Assembly (NCBI GenBank): GCA_913057435.1
Contig: CAJXNY010000012.1
Coordinates: 46,670-110,669, forward strand
Direction of reading: 5' to 3'
Length of the DNA stretch: 64,000 nt
Origin: an uncultured Oceanospirillaceae bacterium
GTDB lineage: Bacteria; Pseudomonadota; Gammaproteobacteria; Pseudomonadales; Balneatricaceae
Every line of letters begins with the position of its first letter. Within the stretch, counting starts at the first letter, position 1. The notes beneath the pieces were generated by a model. The model searched no databases. It had not been told where the DNA came from and saw nothing but the letters and a program-made list of their open reading frames with translations. The translations under genes and the position numbers were made by a program. This document shows positions 9,623 through 16,753 of this stretch, piece after piece.

Positions 9623-11035
9623 GTGAAGCTGAAAAAGATTGTCATGGCGCTGGCCATTGCTGCGATGGGCTCTACGGGTGTTGCTGCGCAGGCAGCGGAT
9701 GTGTATGCAGATTTCCCGGTAACGGTAAAAGATTACAAAGGAACAGCAGCACACTCTGTTTCTTATAGCGGTCAGATGGCCCGCCAGGTGCTGCACACCT
9801 CACTGAAAAAACTGGCCAAGCAGGGCAATGGACAGCCGAATGCTGCACTTAAAGCGCAGATGATGGCGTACTTTGACGGTAAGGATGCCGGTCGTGAGAT
9901 TCTTGCGCCGACGTCAAAAGGCACGTTCGTGCTGGTACAGCAGAACGTCGATCAGCTGTCCAAAAAGAAAAACCTGGCAGGTAAAGCGTATAAAGGTGCC
10001 GTAACCAGCTGGCCGGGCAATATGACCGGTGCTGAAGTACTGGCGTTTATGATCGACAAAGCCTCATCTGCTGACAAAGGCTACGATGCGGTAAACGGTC
10101 TGGATTACGCCCAGCTGATCTCCAAATTCACCATGGGTGCAGTGTTCTACAATCAGGCGGTGGATCACTACCTGGATGAGAAGCTGGGCGCTGATGTTAA
10201 ACCGAACAGCAAGCCGTACAAAGCGGGTGCCGCTTACACGGGCAAAGAGCACGTCTGGGATGAAGCCTTTGGTTACTTCGGTACCCCGGCTCACACCCTG
10301 ACGCTGACGGCTAAACAGGTGCATAGCATTGCCAAGAACAAGCCTGACGCGCTGACGCTGGCCGATGCGAATGGTGATGGCAAGGTTAGCCTGTATAACG
10401 AAATGGCCTTTGCCCACGCGTATTACGCAGCGGGCTTTGATAAGGGCGGCAAAACAGCTTACCTGCACACCATCACGAAAGCGTTTGTTGATGGTCGTCA
10501 GCTGCTGGCCGACGCCAACGGTGAAGCGCTGACCAATGCGCAGCGCAGTGAGCTCAAAGGTTATGCGAAAACAATCGCCGATAACTGGGAAAAAGTGATC
10601 GCTGAAGCGGTGTTCAAATACGCCGGTTCCGCTTACAAAGATCTGGAGATGATCACGGCGATGCTGGAAAACGATGGTGATGTCAGCAAGCTGTACCGTA
10701 CCTACGGCAAACATTGGGGTGAGCTGAAAGGCTTCGCCATGGCGTTGCAGATGAGCGGTAAAGATATGGGCGCGACCGGTGTACAGCTGAACCGGCTGAT
10801 CGGTTTTGGTCCGGTACTGCTGGGGAACACCCAGGTAACCGGTATTGATGCCAATGGCGGTTACGTACAGTCTGCATCTGTCTCCATGTCTGAATACATG
10901 TTGCAGCTGCTGAAAGTTCAGAAGCTGATGGTTGATGAGTTTGGCGTTGAAGCACGTAATAAAGACGTACTGGCGGGCATGACTGATCTGATCGAAAAAC
11001 TGGGCGCGGAAGCGGCCAGCGCTGAAAACGACTGA
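9623..11035 (+). CDS. DUF4856 domain-containing secreted protein
   Basis: 470 residues starting with GTG. A typical Sec signal peptide follows (basic 'KLKK', hydrophobic core, cleavage near 'AAQA|ADVY'), so the product is periplasmic or outer-membrane associated. The mature part fits the DUF4856 family: 'YADFPV', 'GTAAHSVSYSGQMARQ', 'WPGNMTGAEVLAFMIDKAS', 'GKEHVWDEAFGYFG'. A calcium-loop-like segment 'DANGDGKVSLYNE' occurs near residues 250-263. The function is unknown. In my knowledge of related genomes, DUF4856 genes accompany imelysin and di-haem oxidoreductase genes in iron-responsive clusters; here a DHOR gene lies 1.5 kb downstream and a weak Fur-like site lies upstream. The internal ATG at 9644 is possible but would cut the signal peptide's basic end. 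Confidence 0.85.
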   Translation: MKLKKIVMALAIAAMGSTGVAAQAADVYADFPVTVKDYKGTAAHSVSYSGQMARQVLHTSLKKLAKQGNGQPNAALKAQMMAYFDGKDAGREILAPTSKGTFVLVQQNVDQLSKKKNLAGKAYKGAVTSWPGNMTGAEVLAFMIDKASSADKGYDAVNGLDYAQLISKFTMGAVFYNQAVDHYLDEKLGADVKPNSKPYKAGAAYTGKEHVWDEAFGYFGTPAHTLTLTAKQVHSIAKNKPDALTLADANGDGKVSLYNEMAFAHAYYAAGFDKGGKTAYLHTITKAFVDGRQLLADANGEALTNAQRSELKGYAKTIADNWEKVIAEAVFKYAGSAYKDLEMITAMLENDGDVSKLYRTYGKHWGELKGFAMALQMSGKDMGATGVQLNRLIGFGPVLLGNTQVTGIDANGGYVQSASVSMSEYMLQLLKVQKLMVDEFGVEARNKDVLAGMTDLIEKLGAEAASAEND

Positions 11036-11086
11036 TCATTGATGGGCTCAAGCCATCGTTAACACGGTGGTCGGGCTATCAGGGAT

Positions 11087-11118
11087 GAAAAGCCAGCCGG
11101 GTAACCGGCTGGCTTTTT
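11087..11118 (+). terminator. Rho-independent terminator after the DUF4856 gene
   Basis: Perfect 10-bp stem AGCCAGCCGG / CCGGCTGGCT with GTAA tetraloop, then TTTT. An A-run on the left makes it potentially bidirectional. Confidence 0.88.
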
Positions 11119-11144
11119 GCGTATATAAATAGTTGTGCTGCACC

Positions 11145-11170
11145 TGTAGCACCTCGCTCCGCGAGCGTCC
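11145..11170 (+). repeat. REP-like element, family A, single copy
   Basis: TGTAGCA followed by CGCTCCGCGAGCGTC. It contains the palindrome CGCTC-CGC-GAGCG. It agrees at 21 of 26 positions with the reverse complement of 52293-52318, showing that this is a dispersed repeat and not a chance hairpin. It ends about 20 bp before the start of the next gene. Confidence 0.6.
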
Positions 11171-11189
11171 CTAGAGAGGTCGATAACCG

Positions 11190-12182
11190 GTGGACAGTTT
11201 CCTCAGCACATTTGGCAGTGATTACCTCAATGGTCTGATCGAGACGTTCATCAGCCCGCGTAAGCGGCTGTTTCTTGGCTATGTCGCACTGGCGCTGGTC
11301 ATCGGACTGGTCTGGTTACGCTGGCAGGGCAAAACACTGAAAGTCGCCCTGACCTCAATGCTGAGCCGCGATATCTGGCTATCCGCCTCGGCCCGGGCTG
11401 ATTACGCCATTGTGCTGATCAACCGGGCACTGTTTCTGCTTGCCTCACCGCTGTTACTCGGCCAGCTGGCGGTGGCGACCTGGCTTTACTTCCAGCTGTT
11501 CGATCATTACGGCCTGCCACCGGCAGCGGGTGCGCTGCTGCCTGACTGGGTGGTCGTCACCGGTTTTACCCTGTGGTTTTTTCTGCTTGATGACTTTGCC
11601 CGTTATTACCTGCACCGGCTGCTGCACCGCTGGCCAGTGCTGTGGGCGTTTCACAAAATGCACCATTCGGCACGGGTGCTGACACCGCTCACTGTATTAC
11701 GTACTCACCCGGTTGAAGGGCTGCTGTTCTCTCTGCGCAGCGTGGTTGTACAGGGGCTGAGTATCGGCCTGTTCAAGTTCTTCTTCGCCAGCCAGGTGGA
11801 TCTGTACACCGTGCTGGGTGTCAGTGTGATCGTGTTTACCTTTAATGTTGCCGGTTCCAATCTGCGCCACTCCCATGTTCCCATCCACTACTGGCCCTGG
11901 CTGGAACGTATTCTTATTTCACCGGCCCAGCATCAGATTCATCACTCCACGGATGTCCGTCACTTTGATACCAATTTTGGTGCCGTGCTGGCGGTGTGGG
12001 ACTGGCTGGGGGGGAGTTTGCACCGTTCTGAGCCAGGTAAGCCGTTGCGTTTTGGCATCCGTCAACGAGTAGAGCCGGATGAACAGACATTAGCGATGCT
12101 GTATCTGCAGCCGTTTAACGAGGCGGTGATGATAGTGGCAAGGCCATTGCGACGCTGCTGGAAGGGCTTGCGGTACCGTTAA
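11190..12182 (+). CDS. Sterol desaturase / fatty acid hydroxylase superfamily membrane protein
   Basis: 330 residues, GTG start preceded by AGAGAGG. There are several hydrophobic segments (about 28-45, 75-100, 115-135, 170-215). The three histidine boxes that bind the di-iron centre are present: 'HRLLH' and 'HKMHH' near 145-165, and 'HQIHHSTDVRHFDTNFG' near 250-270. The family inserts oxygen into or desaturates lipids (sterols, fatty acids, carotenoids) in the membrane. The bacterial substrate cannot be assigned from sequence. It lies alone between a terminator and a 375-bp gap. Confidence 0.85.
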   Translation: MDSFLSTFGSDYLNGLIETFISPRKRLFLGYVALALVIGLVWLRWQGKTLKVALTSMLSRDIWLSASARADYAIVLINRALFLLASPLLLGQLAVATWLYFQLFDHYGLPPAAGALLPDWVVVTGFTLWFFLLDDFARYYLHRLLHRWPVLWAFHKMHHSARVLTPLTVLRTHPVEGLLFSLRSVVVQGLSIGLFKFFFASQVDLYTVLGVSVIVFTFNVAGSNLRHSHVPIHYWPWLERILISPAQHQIHHSTDVRHFDTNFGAVLAVWDWLGGSLHRSEPGKPLRFGIRQRVEPDEQTLAMLYLQPFNEAVMIVARPLRRCWKGLRYR

Positions 12183-12557
12183 TAAGCCATCCTGACCCGC
12201 TGAGTTTCATCTACACGCCCGGAATTCCTTACCTGCTCGACCATGACCTCTGTTGTTGAGCAATGGCCACTGTTGTTTTCATCTGGCGTCCAGCCTGACT
12301 GATACCCCTTGACGACGATTTGCTACTCGACTTAGCCCTTATCGCCTTGTGCCAGCGCTGCTGATTCAGCCATCTTGCATCGGATGAGCAGTGCTTTGTC
12401 TGAGGAAATTATGTCTAAAAACTTTACATGGGAAAAAATCCCACATATCCTGGTTTTGCAGGTGGGAAAAAATCCCACGTAAATAGAGTGCTAACCTGGT
12501 CGTTCATGCTGGAAGTCATGCGCTTGACTGATTTCTGATCACTAAGGGAATAATGCG
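12183..12557. other. Intergenic region upstream of the di-haem cytochrome gene
   Basis: 375 bp without a gene. Its last 130 bp hold two near-identical inverted repeats (listed separately) and a good ribosome site (AAGGGA) for the gene at 12558. No terminator for the preceding gene was recognised. Confidence 0.5.
12429..12478. promoter_or_regulatory. Paired inverted repeats, probable operator
   Basis: Two copies of TGGGAAAAAATCCCA (12429-12443 and 12463-12477), the second extended to GTGGGA-N5-TCCCAC. The centres are 34 bp apart, close to three helical turns, and the pair ends 80 bp before the DHOR gene. Geometry and identity suggest a cooperative dimeric regulator. I do not recognise the motif's regulator. 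Confidence 0.55.
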
Positions 12558-14096
12558 ATGAAAAATAACCGTTTATTGAAATCCTCATTACAGTTGGTTT
12601 GCGTTGGGTGTACCGCGCTGGGTTTGCTGGGGAGTTTGTCGCTTTCCGCTAATGAGATGAAAAAGAAGCCGCTACATATCAGCCAATACCAGCTAAATGA
12701 AATGATTGATGAAGGGGGGCAGGCTCAGGCATTTGAAGCAGCTTTTGACGTCGGCGATAGATTATTTGAACATCGATTTTCCGCCCGTGATGGGGTCGGC
12801 GCAAATGTTGGTAACGGCCAGCGGTTTTCGCTGGTTCCCCGCGCGGATCTGGATGCAGACAATCAGTGGGCTTCTCATATCCCCCGACGGGTGACTGGGC
12901 CAAATGCGCAAAGTTGTAACGTGTGCCACAGCACACCTTTTGGTGATGGGGCTGGGCGCGCGGTAATGAATAATATTCGCGATCCTAAGCACACGGGCCA
13001 GATCTCAGATTTTATTAACCGGCAAACACCGCATATCTTCGGTATCGGTGCACTACAGCGGCTGGCGGAAGAAATGAGTGCTGAGCTTGAGGATGTTCGA
13101 GTTGCTGCGATTGCACAGGCTCAATCAAGTGGCCAGACAGTCAGCTTGCCACTGGTCGCTAAGGGTGTTGATTTTGGTTTATTAACAGCATATCCAGATG
13201 GCAGTCTGGAGGCCTCTGAGGTAACCGGTATTGACCCGGACCTGTTGGTCAAACCCGTCGAGTGGAAAGGTATTACGACCAACATTCGTGCCTTCGTCCG
13301 TGATGCCAGCCACAACGAGCTGGGCATGCAGCCGGTCGAGATTACCGGTGAGGGTGTTGATGGGGATGGAGACGGTGTGGTTAATGAGCTGAGTGTGGGT
13401 GATATCACTGCCATGGTGATTTACCAGGCCGCCCAGCCTCGTCCCACCACAAAAGAAGAGCTGTCAAAGCTGGGCCTGATTAAACGGCTCTCTGTGAGAG
13501 AGCAGCGTCGAATAAAGCGAGGCGAGAGTGTTTTTATTGATACGGGCTGTGAAAGCTGTCATCGGTCACAACTGACGCTTAACGACCCGGTTTTTAGCGA
13601 ACCAAGCCGCCACCCGGATTATCGTGATAAAACCTTTCCAGCGGGTCAGGACCCATTAGCTGAAGGTATTGATCCACAAAACTCGATACGTTTCGACTTA
13701 ACTGAGGACCTGCCGGACAATATCATTGAGCACCAAAACGGGACAGTAACCCGGCTGGGGAACTTTGAAAAAACGGCGAGCGGTGGTGCTATCGTGCGGT
13801 TGTTTGGTGATCTGAAACGTCATGATATGGGCTCTGGTCTGGCGGAGTCTGTCGACGAAGCAGGGACGGGTGAATCGACATTCTTAACCAAAGAGTTATG
13901 GGGTGTGGGTTCTACGGCACCTTATTTACATGATGGCCGGGCCACTACGTTGGCAGAGGCGATTGATTTCCATGGTGGGGAAAGTGCTGCATCGCGGGAG
14001 CAGTTTAATGCGCTGGCTGAGGCAGATAAACGGGCGTTGATCGCTTTTTTGAAAAATCAGGTACTGTACAAAACAAGAGCAGTTGTCGGTCGATAA
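12558..14096 (+). CDS. Di-haem c-type cytochrome, DHOR (thiol oxidoreductase-like) family
   Basis: 512 residues with a signal peptide (to about residue 31, 'SLSAN'). Two haem-c attachment motifs are visible: CNVCH near residue 121 and CESCH near residue 333. The C-terminal signature 'ELWGVGSTAPYLHDGRATTLAEAIDFHGGE' region is characteristic of di-haem oxidoreductases related to MauG and cytochrome c peroxidase. It should be a periplasmic redox enzyme; the substrate is unknown. DHOR genes are commonly found with imelysin and iron-regulated genes. Here the nearest such candidate is the DUF4856 gene at 9623, with a desaturase-like gene between them. Start chosen at the ATG after AAGGGA. Paired inverted repeats lie directly upstream. 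Confidence 0.85.
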   Translation: MKNNRLLKSSLQLVCVGCTALGLLGSLSLSANEMKKKPLHISQYQLNEMIDEGGQAQAFEAAFDVGDRLFEHRFSARDGVGANVGNGQRFSLVPRADLDADNQWASHIPRRVTGPNAQSCNVCHSTPFGDGAGRAVMNNIRDPKHTGQISDFINRQTPHIFGIGALQRLAEEMSAELEDVRVAAIAQAQSSGQTVSLPLVAKGVDFGLLTAYPDGSLEASEVTGIDPDLLVKPVEWKGITTNIRAFVRDASHNELGMQPVEITGEGVDGDGDGVVNELSVGDITAMVIYQAAQPRPTTKEELSKLGLIKRLSVREQRRIKRGESVFIDTGCESCHRSQLTLNDPVFSEPSRHPDYRDKTFPAGQDPLAEGIDPQNSIRFDLTEDLPDNIIEHQNGTVTRLGNFEKTASGGAIVRLFGDLKRHDMGSGLAESVDEAGTGESTFLTKELWGVGSTAPYLHDGRATTLAEAIDFHGGESAASREQFNALAEADKRALIAFLKNQVLYKTRAVVGR

Positions 14097-14234
14097 TGTA
14101 ACCGGCGTGCATCAATCAGATGTGCGCCTGCTGCTCCAGGCGTGTTGCTTGATGCAAAGATTGATACCCCCTGCATTATTCGCCTTTCTGCGCTAAGCTG
14201 CGCCCTTTGTAACTATCCAGGAGCCAACCCTTTC

Positions 14235-14645
14235 ATGGCTAAAGGACGTGATAAACACCAGGCGCGTAAGCAGGAGCTGTCGCTGTTCGGTAAAGATCTG
14301 GTACGCCGCTGTGGCGCGCAGTGTGAGATGTGTGGTGACAGTGGGGTGCCGCTGAGTATCTTTGAGATTCCGCCGGTACCAAACGAGCCGGATTTTGATC
14401 GCTGTGCAATGTTTTGTGATACCTGCCAGGAGCAGATTGATTTCCCTAAGCGTCGTGATAATGATCACTGGCGGTGTCTGAATGGCGCGATCTGGTCTGA
14501 AGTCACTATCGTAAAAGCGTTAGCGGTTGCGATGCTGGGAAAAATTGCTGCTAAAGAAGAGTGGGCGGTTGATTTGCAGGAGCAGGTTTACCTGCAGGCC
14601 GGCGAGCAGGAACTGATCGACCAGATCAGCCCGGAGCTGAAGTAA
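14235..14645 (+). CDS. PhnA-like zinc-ribbon protein
   Basis: 136 residues from the ATG at 14235, which follows AGGAG (14219-14223). The longer frame from 14142 adds a segment with no family similarity. Two CxxC pairs, 'CEMC' near residue 29 and 'CDTC' near residue 60, form the N-terminal zinc ribbon seen in PhnA/YjdM proteins. The C-terminal half ('WSEVTIVKALAVAML', 'WAVDLQEQVYL') is family-typical. Despite the name, PhnA is not the phosphonoacetate hydrolase. The role of this family is unclear, and no phosphonate genes lie nearby. Confidence 0.75.
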   Translation: MAKGRDKHQARKQELSLFGKDLVRRCGAQCEMCGDSGVPLSIFEIPPVPNEPDFDRCAMFCDTCQEQIDFPKRRDNDHWRCLNGAIWSEVTIVKALAVAMLGKIAAKEEWAVDLQEQVYLQAGEQELIDQISPELK

Positions 14646-14704
14646 GCCTCTGGCAACACCCTGAGCTATTCTGGGCAATGCGTTCTGCATTGCCTGACTT
14701 TTCG

Positions 14705-14735
14705 CAAAAAATCCCCGCTGTGCAAGCGGGGGAAT
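14705..14735 (-). terminator. Rho-independent terminator of astA
   Basis: On the minus strand, CCCCCGCTTGCAC-AGCGGGG then ATTTTTTG. The stem CCCCGCT/AGCGGGG is followed by a T-run. It lies 50 bp past the astA stop. Confidence 0.8.
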
Positions 14736-14782
14736 AAGCGTGAACAACAGAGCAAGAAATCGGGTGCTATCGTTGATGGTTG

Positions 14783-15850
14783 TCAGGCAGCGCTGGCCTG
14801 GTGTGACTGCGCGGTATGCGCCTGTGCCGGGCGAAATTCGATAAAGCGGCTGCGGCCTCCTTCGATGATCTGCAATGCATCCGCTGTTTTGCGACTGATC
14901 AGCAGCTGACCTTCACCGTTAAGTTGCGCAGGCACCAGAGCGACGCAGTAGTTCTCCAGCTGGCCGTTGCTGACCATGTGCAGGGGCGCATCATCAGCGA
15001 TCGTCTCGCTGATTACACATTCAGCCGTATGGCTGTCGCGTACGGTATGGATCTCCTGGGCGGCGGCCTGAACGGAAGGGCCGCCATCGAACAGATCAAC
15101 ATAACCGTTAAACTGGAAGCCTTCTTTTTTCAGCATATTCAATGCCGGTGCTGAGGAGTCGTGGGGTTTGCCAATCACATCGCGGGCCGCCTGAGGCAGC
15201 AGGTCGATATAGATCGGATATTTAGGCATCAGGTCAGAGATAAACTGGGTGCCTTTGAGCGCCGTGGTGTTGACCGCTTGCTGAAAATCAATGCCGAAGA
15301 ATTTGCTGGCCAGGTTATCCCACAGCGGTGAGCGGCCTTCGCTATCCTGCCAGCCACGCAGTTCGGCCATTACCGTTTCGCCAAAGCGGTGGGGGAAGTC
15401 CGCCAGGGTCATATAACGGGCGCGGGACAGAAACTGGCCCAGACCGGGTTTACGGTACGTTGGCAGCAGAAACAGCGAGCCGATCTCGGTGGCACCGGTG
15501 TAGTCATTTACCATGCTCAGCACTTTTGCCTGACGGGTCGTGTCCAGATCATAACTGCTGCTGACCAGCGTGGAAATCTTGTAAGAATAGAACGGTTTGT
15601 TCAGTCCAATGCCGGTGTAGATTGCTGTGGTGCCGACTACTTTGCCGGTGTCGTGATCTTCCATCACCATAAACCAGGTGCTGACAACATCGTCTTTACC
15701 TGCTTCCGAGAAAGCACGGGTCGAAGCCGCCAGCTTTTCACGCCAGGCATTCTCACAGGCAGGCATTGAAGTCATCCCGTCGCCTACGGCATGGGATATC
15801 TCCATCAGGTCATCCAGGTCCCGCATCTGGCAAGGGCGAATCAGCAGCAT
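14783..15850 (-). CDS. astA: Arginine N-succinyltransferase
   Basis: 355 residues. Matches the AstA/AruF/AruG family: N-terminal 'MLLIRPCQMRDLDDLMEIS', 'VVGTTAIYTGIGLNKPFYSYK', 'EIGSLFLLPTYRKPGLGQFLSR', 'RFGETVMAELRGWQD', 'ALKGTQFISDLMPKYPIY' and C-terminal 'RFIEFRPAQAH'. It transfers succinyl from succinyl-CoA to arginine, the first step of the AST pathway (ammonia-producing arginine catabolism). Unlike in most genomes, astC, astD, astB and astE are not adjacent: the gene is alone with its own terminator, divergent from an Lrp/AsnC-type regulator. The rest of the pathway must be elsewhere, or this is an extra copy. Confidence 0.93.
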   Translation of the reverse strand: MLLIRPCQMRDLDDLMEISHAVGDGMTSMPACENAWREKLAASTRAFSEAGKDDVVSTWFMVMEDHDTGKVVGTTAIYTGIGLNKPFYSYKISTLVSSSYDLDTTRQAKVLSMVNDYTGATEIGSLFLLPTYRKPGLGQFLSRARYMTLADFPHRFGETVMAELRGWQDSEGRSPLWDNLASKFFGIDFQQAVNTTALKGTQFISDLMPKYPIYIDLLPQAARDVIGKPHDSSAPALNMLKKEGFQFNGYVDLFDGGPSVQAAAQEIHTVRDSHTAECVISETIADDAPLHMVSNGQLENYCVALVPAQLNGEGQLLISRKTADALQIIEGGRSRFIEFRPAQAHTAQSHQASAA

Positions 15851-16167
15851 AGGGCGTCTCTCTTTATTATGTTCACCTGAGTGGCGGCGTTTAATAACGC
15901 TCTGGCAGGTGTGGGTGCTTTGGTCTTGTTAGGGAAGTTTAGTGGGGAAATCGCCAAATGAGCTGTTTAATTTACGGCCTGATTGCTCAGAAAATACGTA
16001 TAAAATCAGTCTATGCAGAATATTATTCGTATTTGCTTGCCTGCTGTTTCTGAAGCGTTCAAACTAGCCTTTCGGGCGAATAGCCACTGATTATATTAGT
16101 AATTGGCGAAATTGGCCGAATATCATCCACGTTTTCTGTGGGATCTGACCTCCTATCGGACCAGCTA
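15851..16167. other. Divergent promoter region astA / Lrp-type regulator
   Basis: 317 bp. AT-rich in the middle (15960-16100), with an Lrp-consensus-like site at 16016-16030 and the palindrome ATACGTAT near 15994-16001. Likely carries both promoters. Confidence 0.5.
16016..16030. promoter_or_regulatory. Lrp-type binding site candidate
   Basis: CAGAATATTATTCGT fits 13 of 15 positions of the E. coli Lrp consensus YAGHAWATTWTDCTR and includes the perfect inverted repeat GAATA-T-TATTC. It lies between astA and the Lrp/AsnC regulator gene, consistent with autoregulation and control of astA. Confidence 0.45.
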
Positions 16168-16644
16168 ATGCAACTTGATCGGATAAACCGAAATATTCTT
16201 TCGATACTGCAGCGCGAAGCACGTATCACTAACCAGCAACTGGCAGAGCGGGTTGGCCTGTCGCCCAGCTCCTGCCTGAACCGGGTGCGTAAGCTGGAAC
16301 AGGAAGGGCTGATCGGGCCGTATCTGGGGGTGGTTAATATGGCGAAGCTATGCCGCAGTGTGACGGTAATCGCTACCGTGAGCCTCAAGGATCAGAGCAC
16401 CGATGCCTTCCGGGCCTTTCAGGCCAAAGCCGAGGCGATTCCTGAAGTGGTCGAGTGCTATACCGTCAGCGGCATGTTTGATATGTACCTCAAAGTCGTA
16501 GCGCCAGATATGCTGCGCTATAACGAGATTAACGATCGCCTGCTGGATGTGATCCCCGGTATGGTTAACATCAGCAGCCATGTGGTGCTGGTGGAGAGCA
16601 AGCCGTTCCGTGGTTATCCGCTGGATGCACTGATCGACCAGTAA
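16168..16644 (+). CDS. Lrp/AsnC family transcriptional regulator
   Basis: About 158 residues. The N-terminal winged helix-turn-helix ('LDRINRNILSILQREARITNQ', 'LAERVGLSPSSCLNRVRKLE') is followed by the C-terminal RAM ligand-binding domain ('VVECYTVSGMFDMYLKVVAPD'). These form octamers that respond to amino acids. It is divergent from astA, so control of arginine catabolism is the natural inference. A GTG ten codons upstream (16138) is an alternative start; the ATG gives the normal family length. Confidence 0.88.
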   Translation: MQLDRINRNILSILQREARITNQQLAERVGLSPSSCLNRVRKLEQEGLIGPYLGVVNMAKLCRSVTVIATVSLKDQSTDAFRAFQAKAEAIPEVVECYTVSGMFDMYLKVVAPDMLRYNEINDRLLDVIPGMVNISSHVVLVESKPFRGYPLDALIDQ

Positions 16645-16753
16645 GCAGGCGAAATGGCTGTGCTGATTCATCCCGTATTCAGTACAGCGCTTCAGACTGC
16701 CTCCATTCCTATTATCCAGAACGGTCAGCCGTAAGACCCGACAGGGAGCGCCC

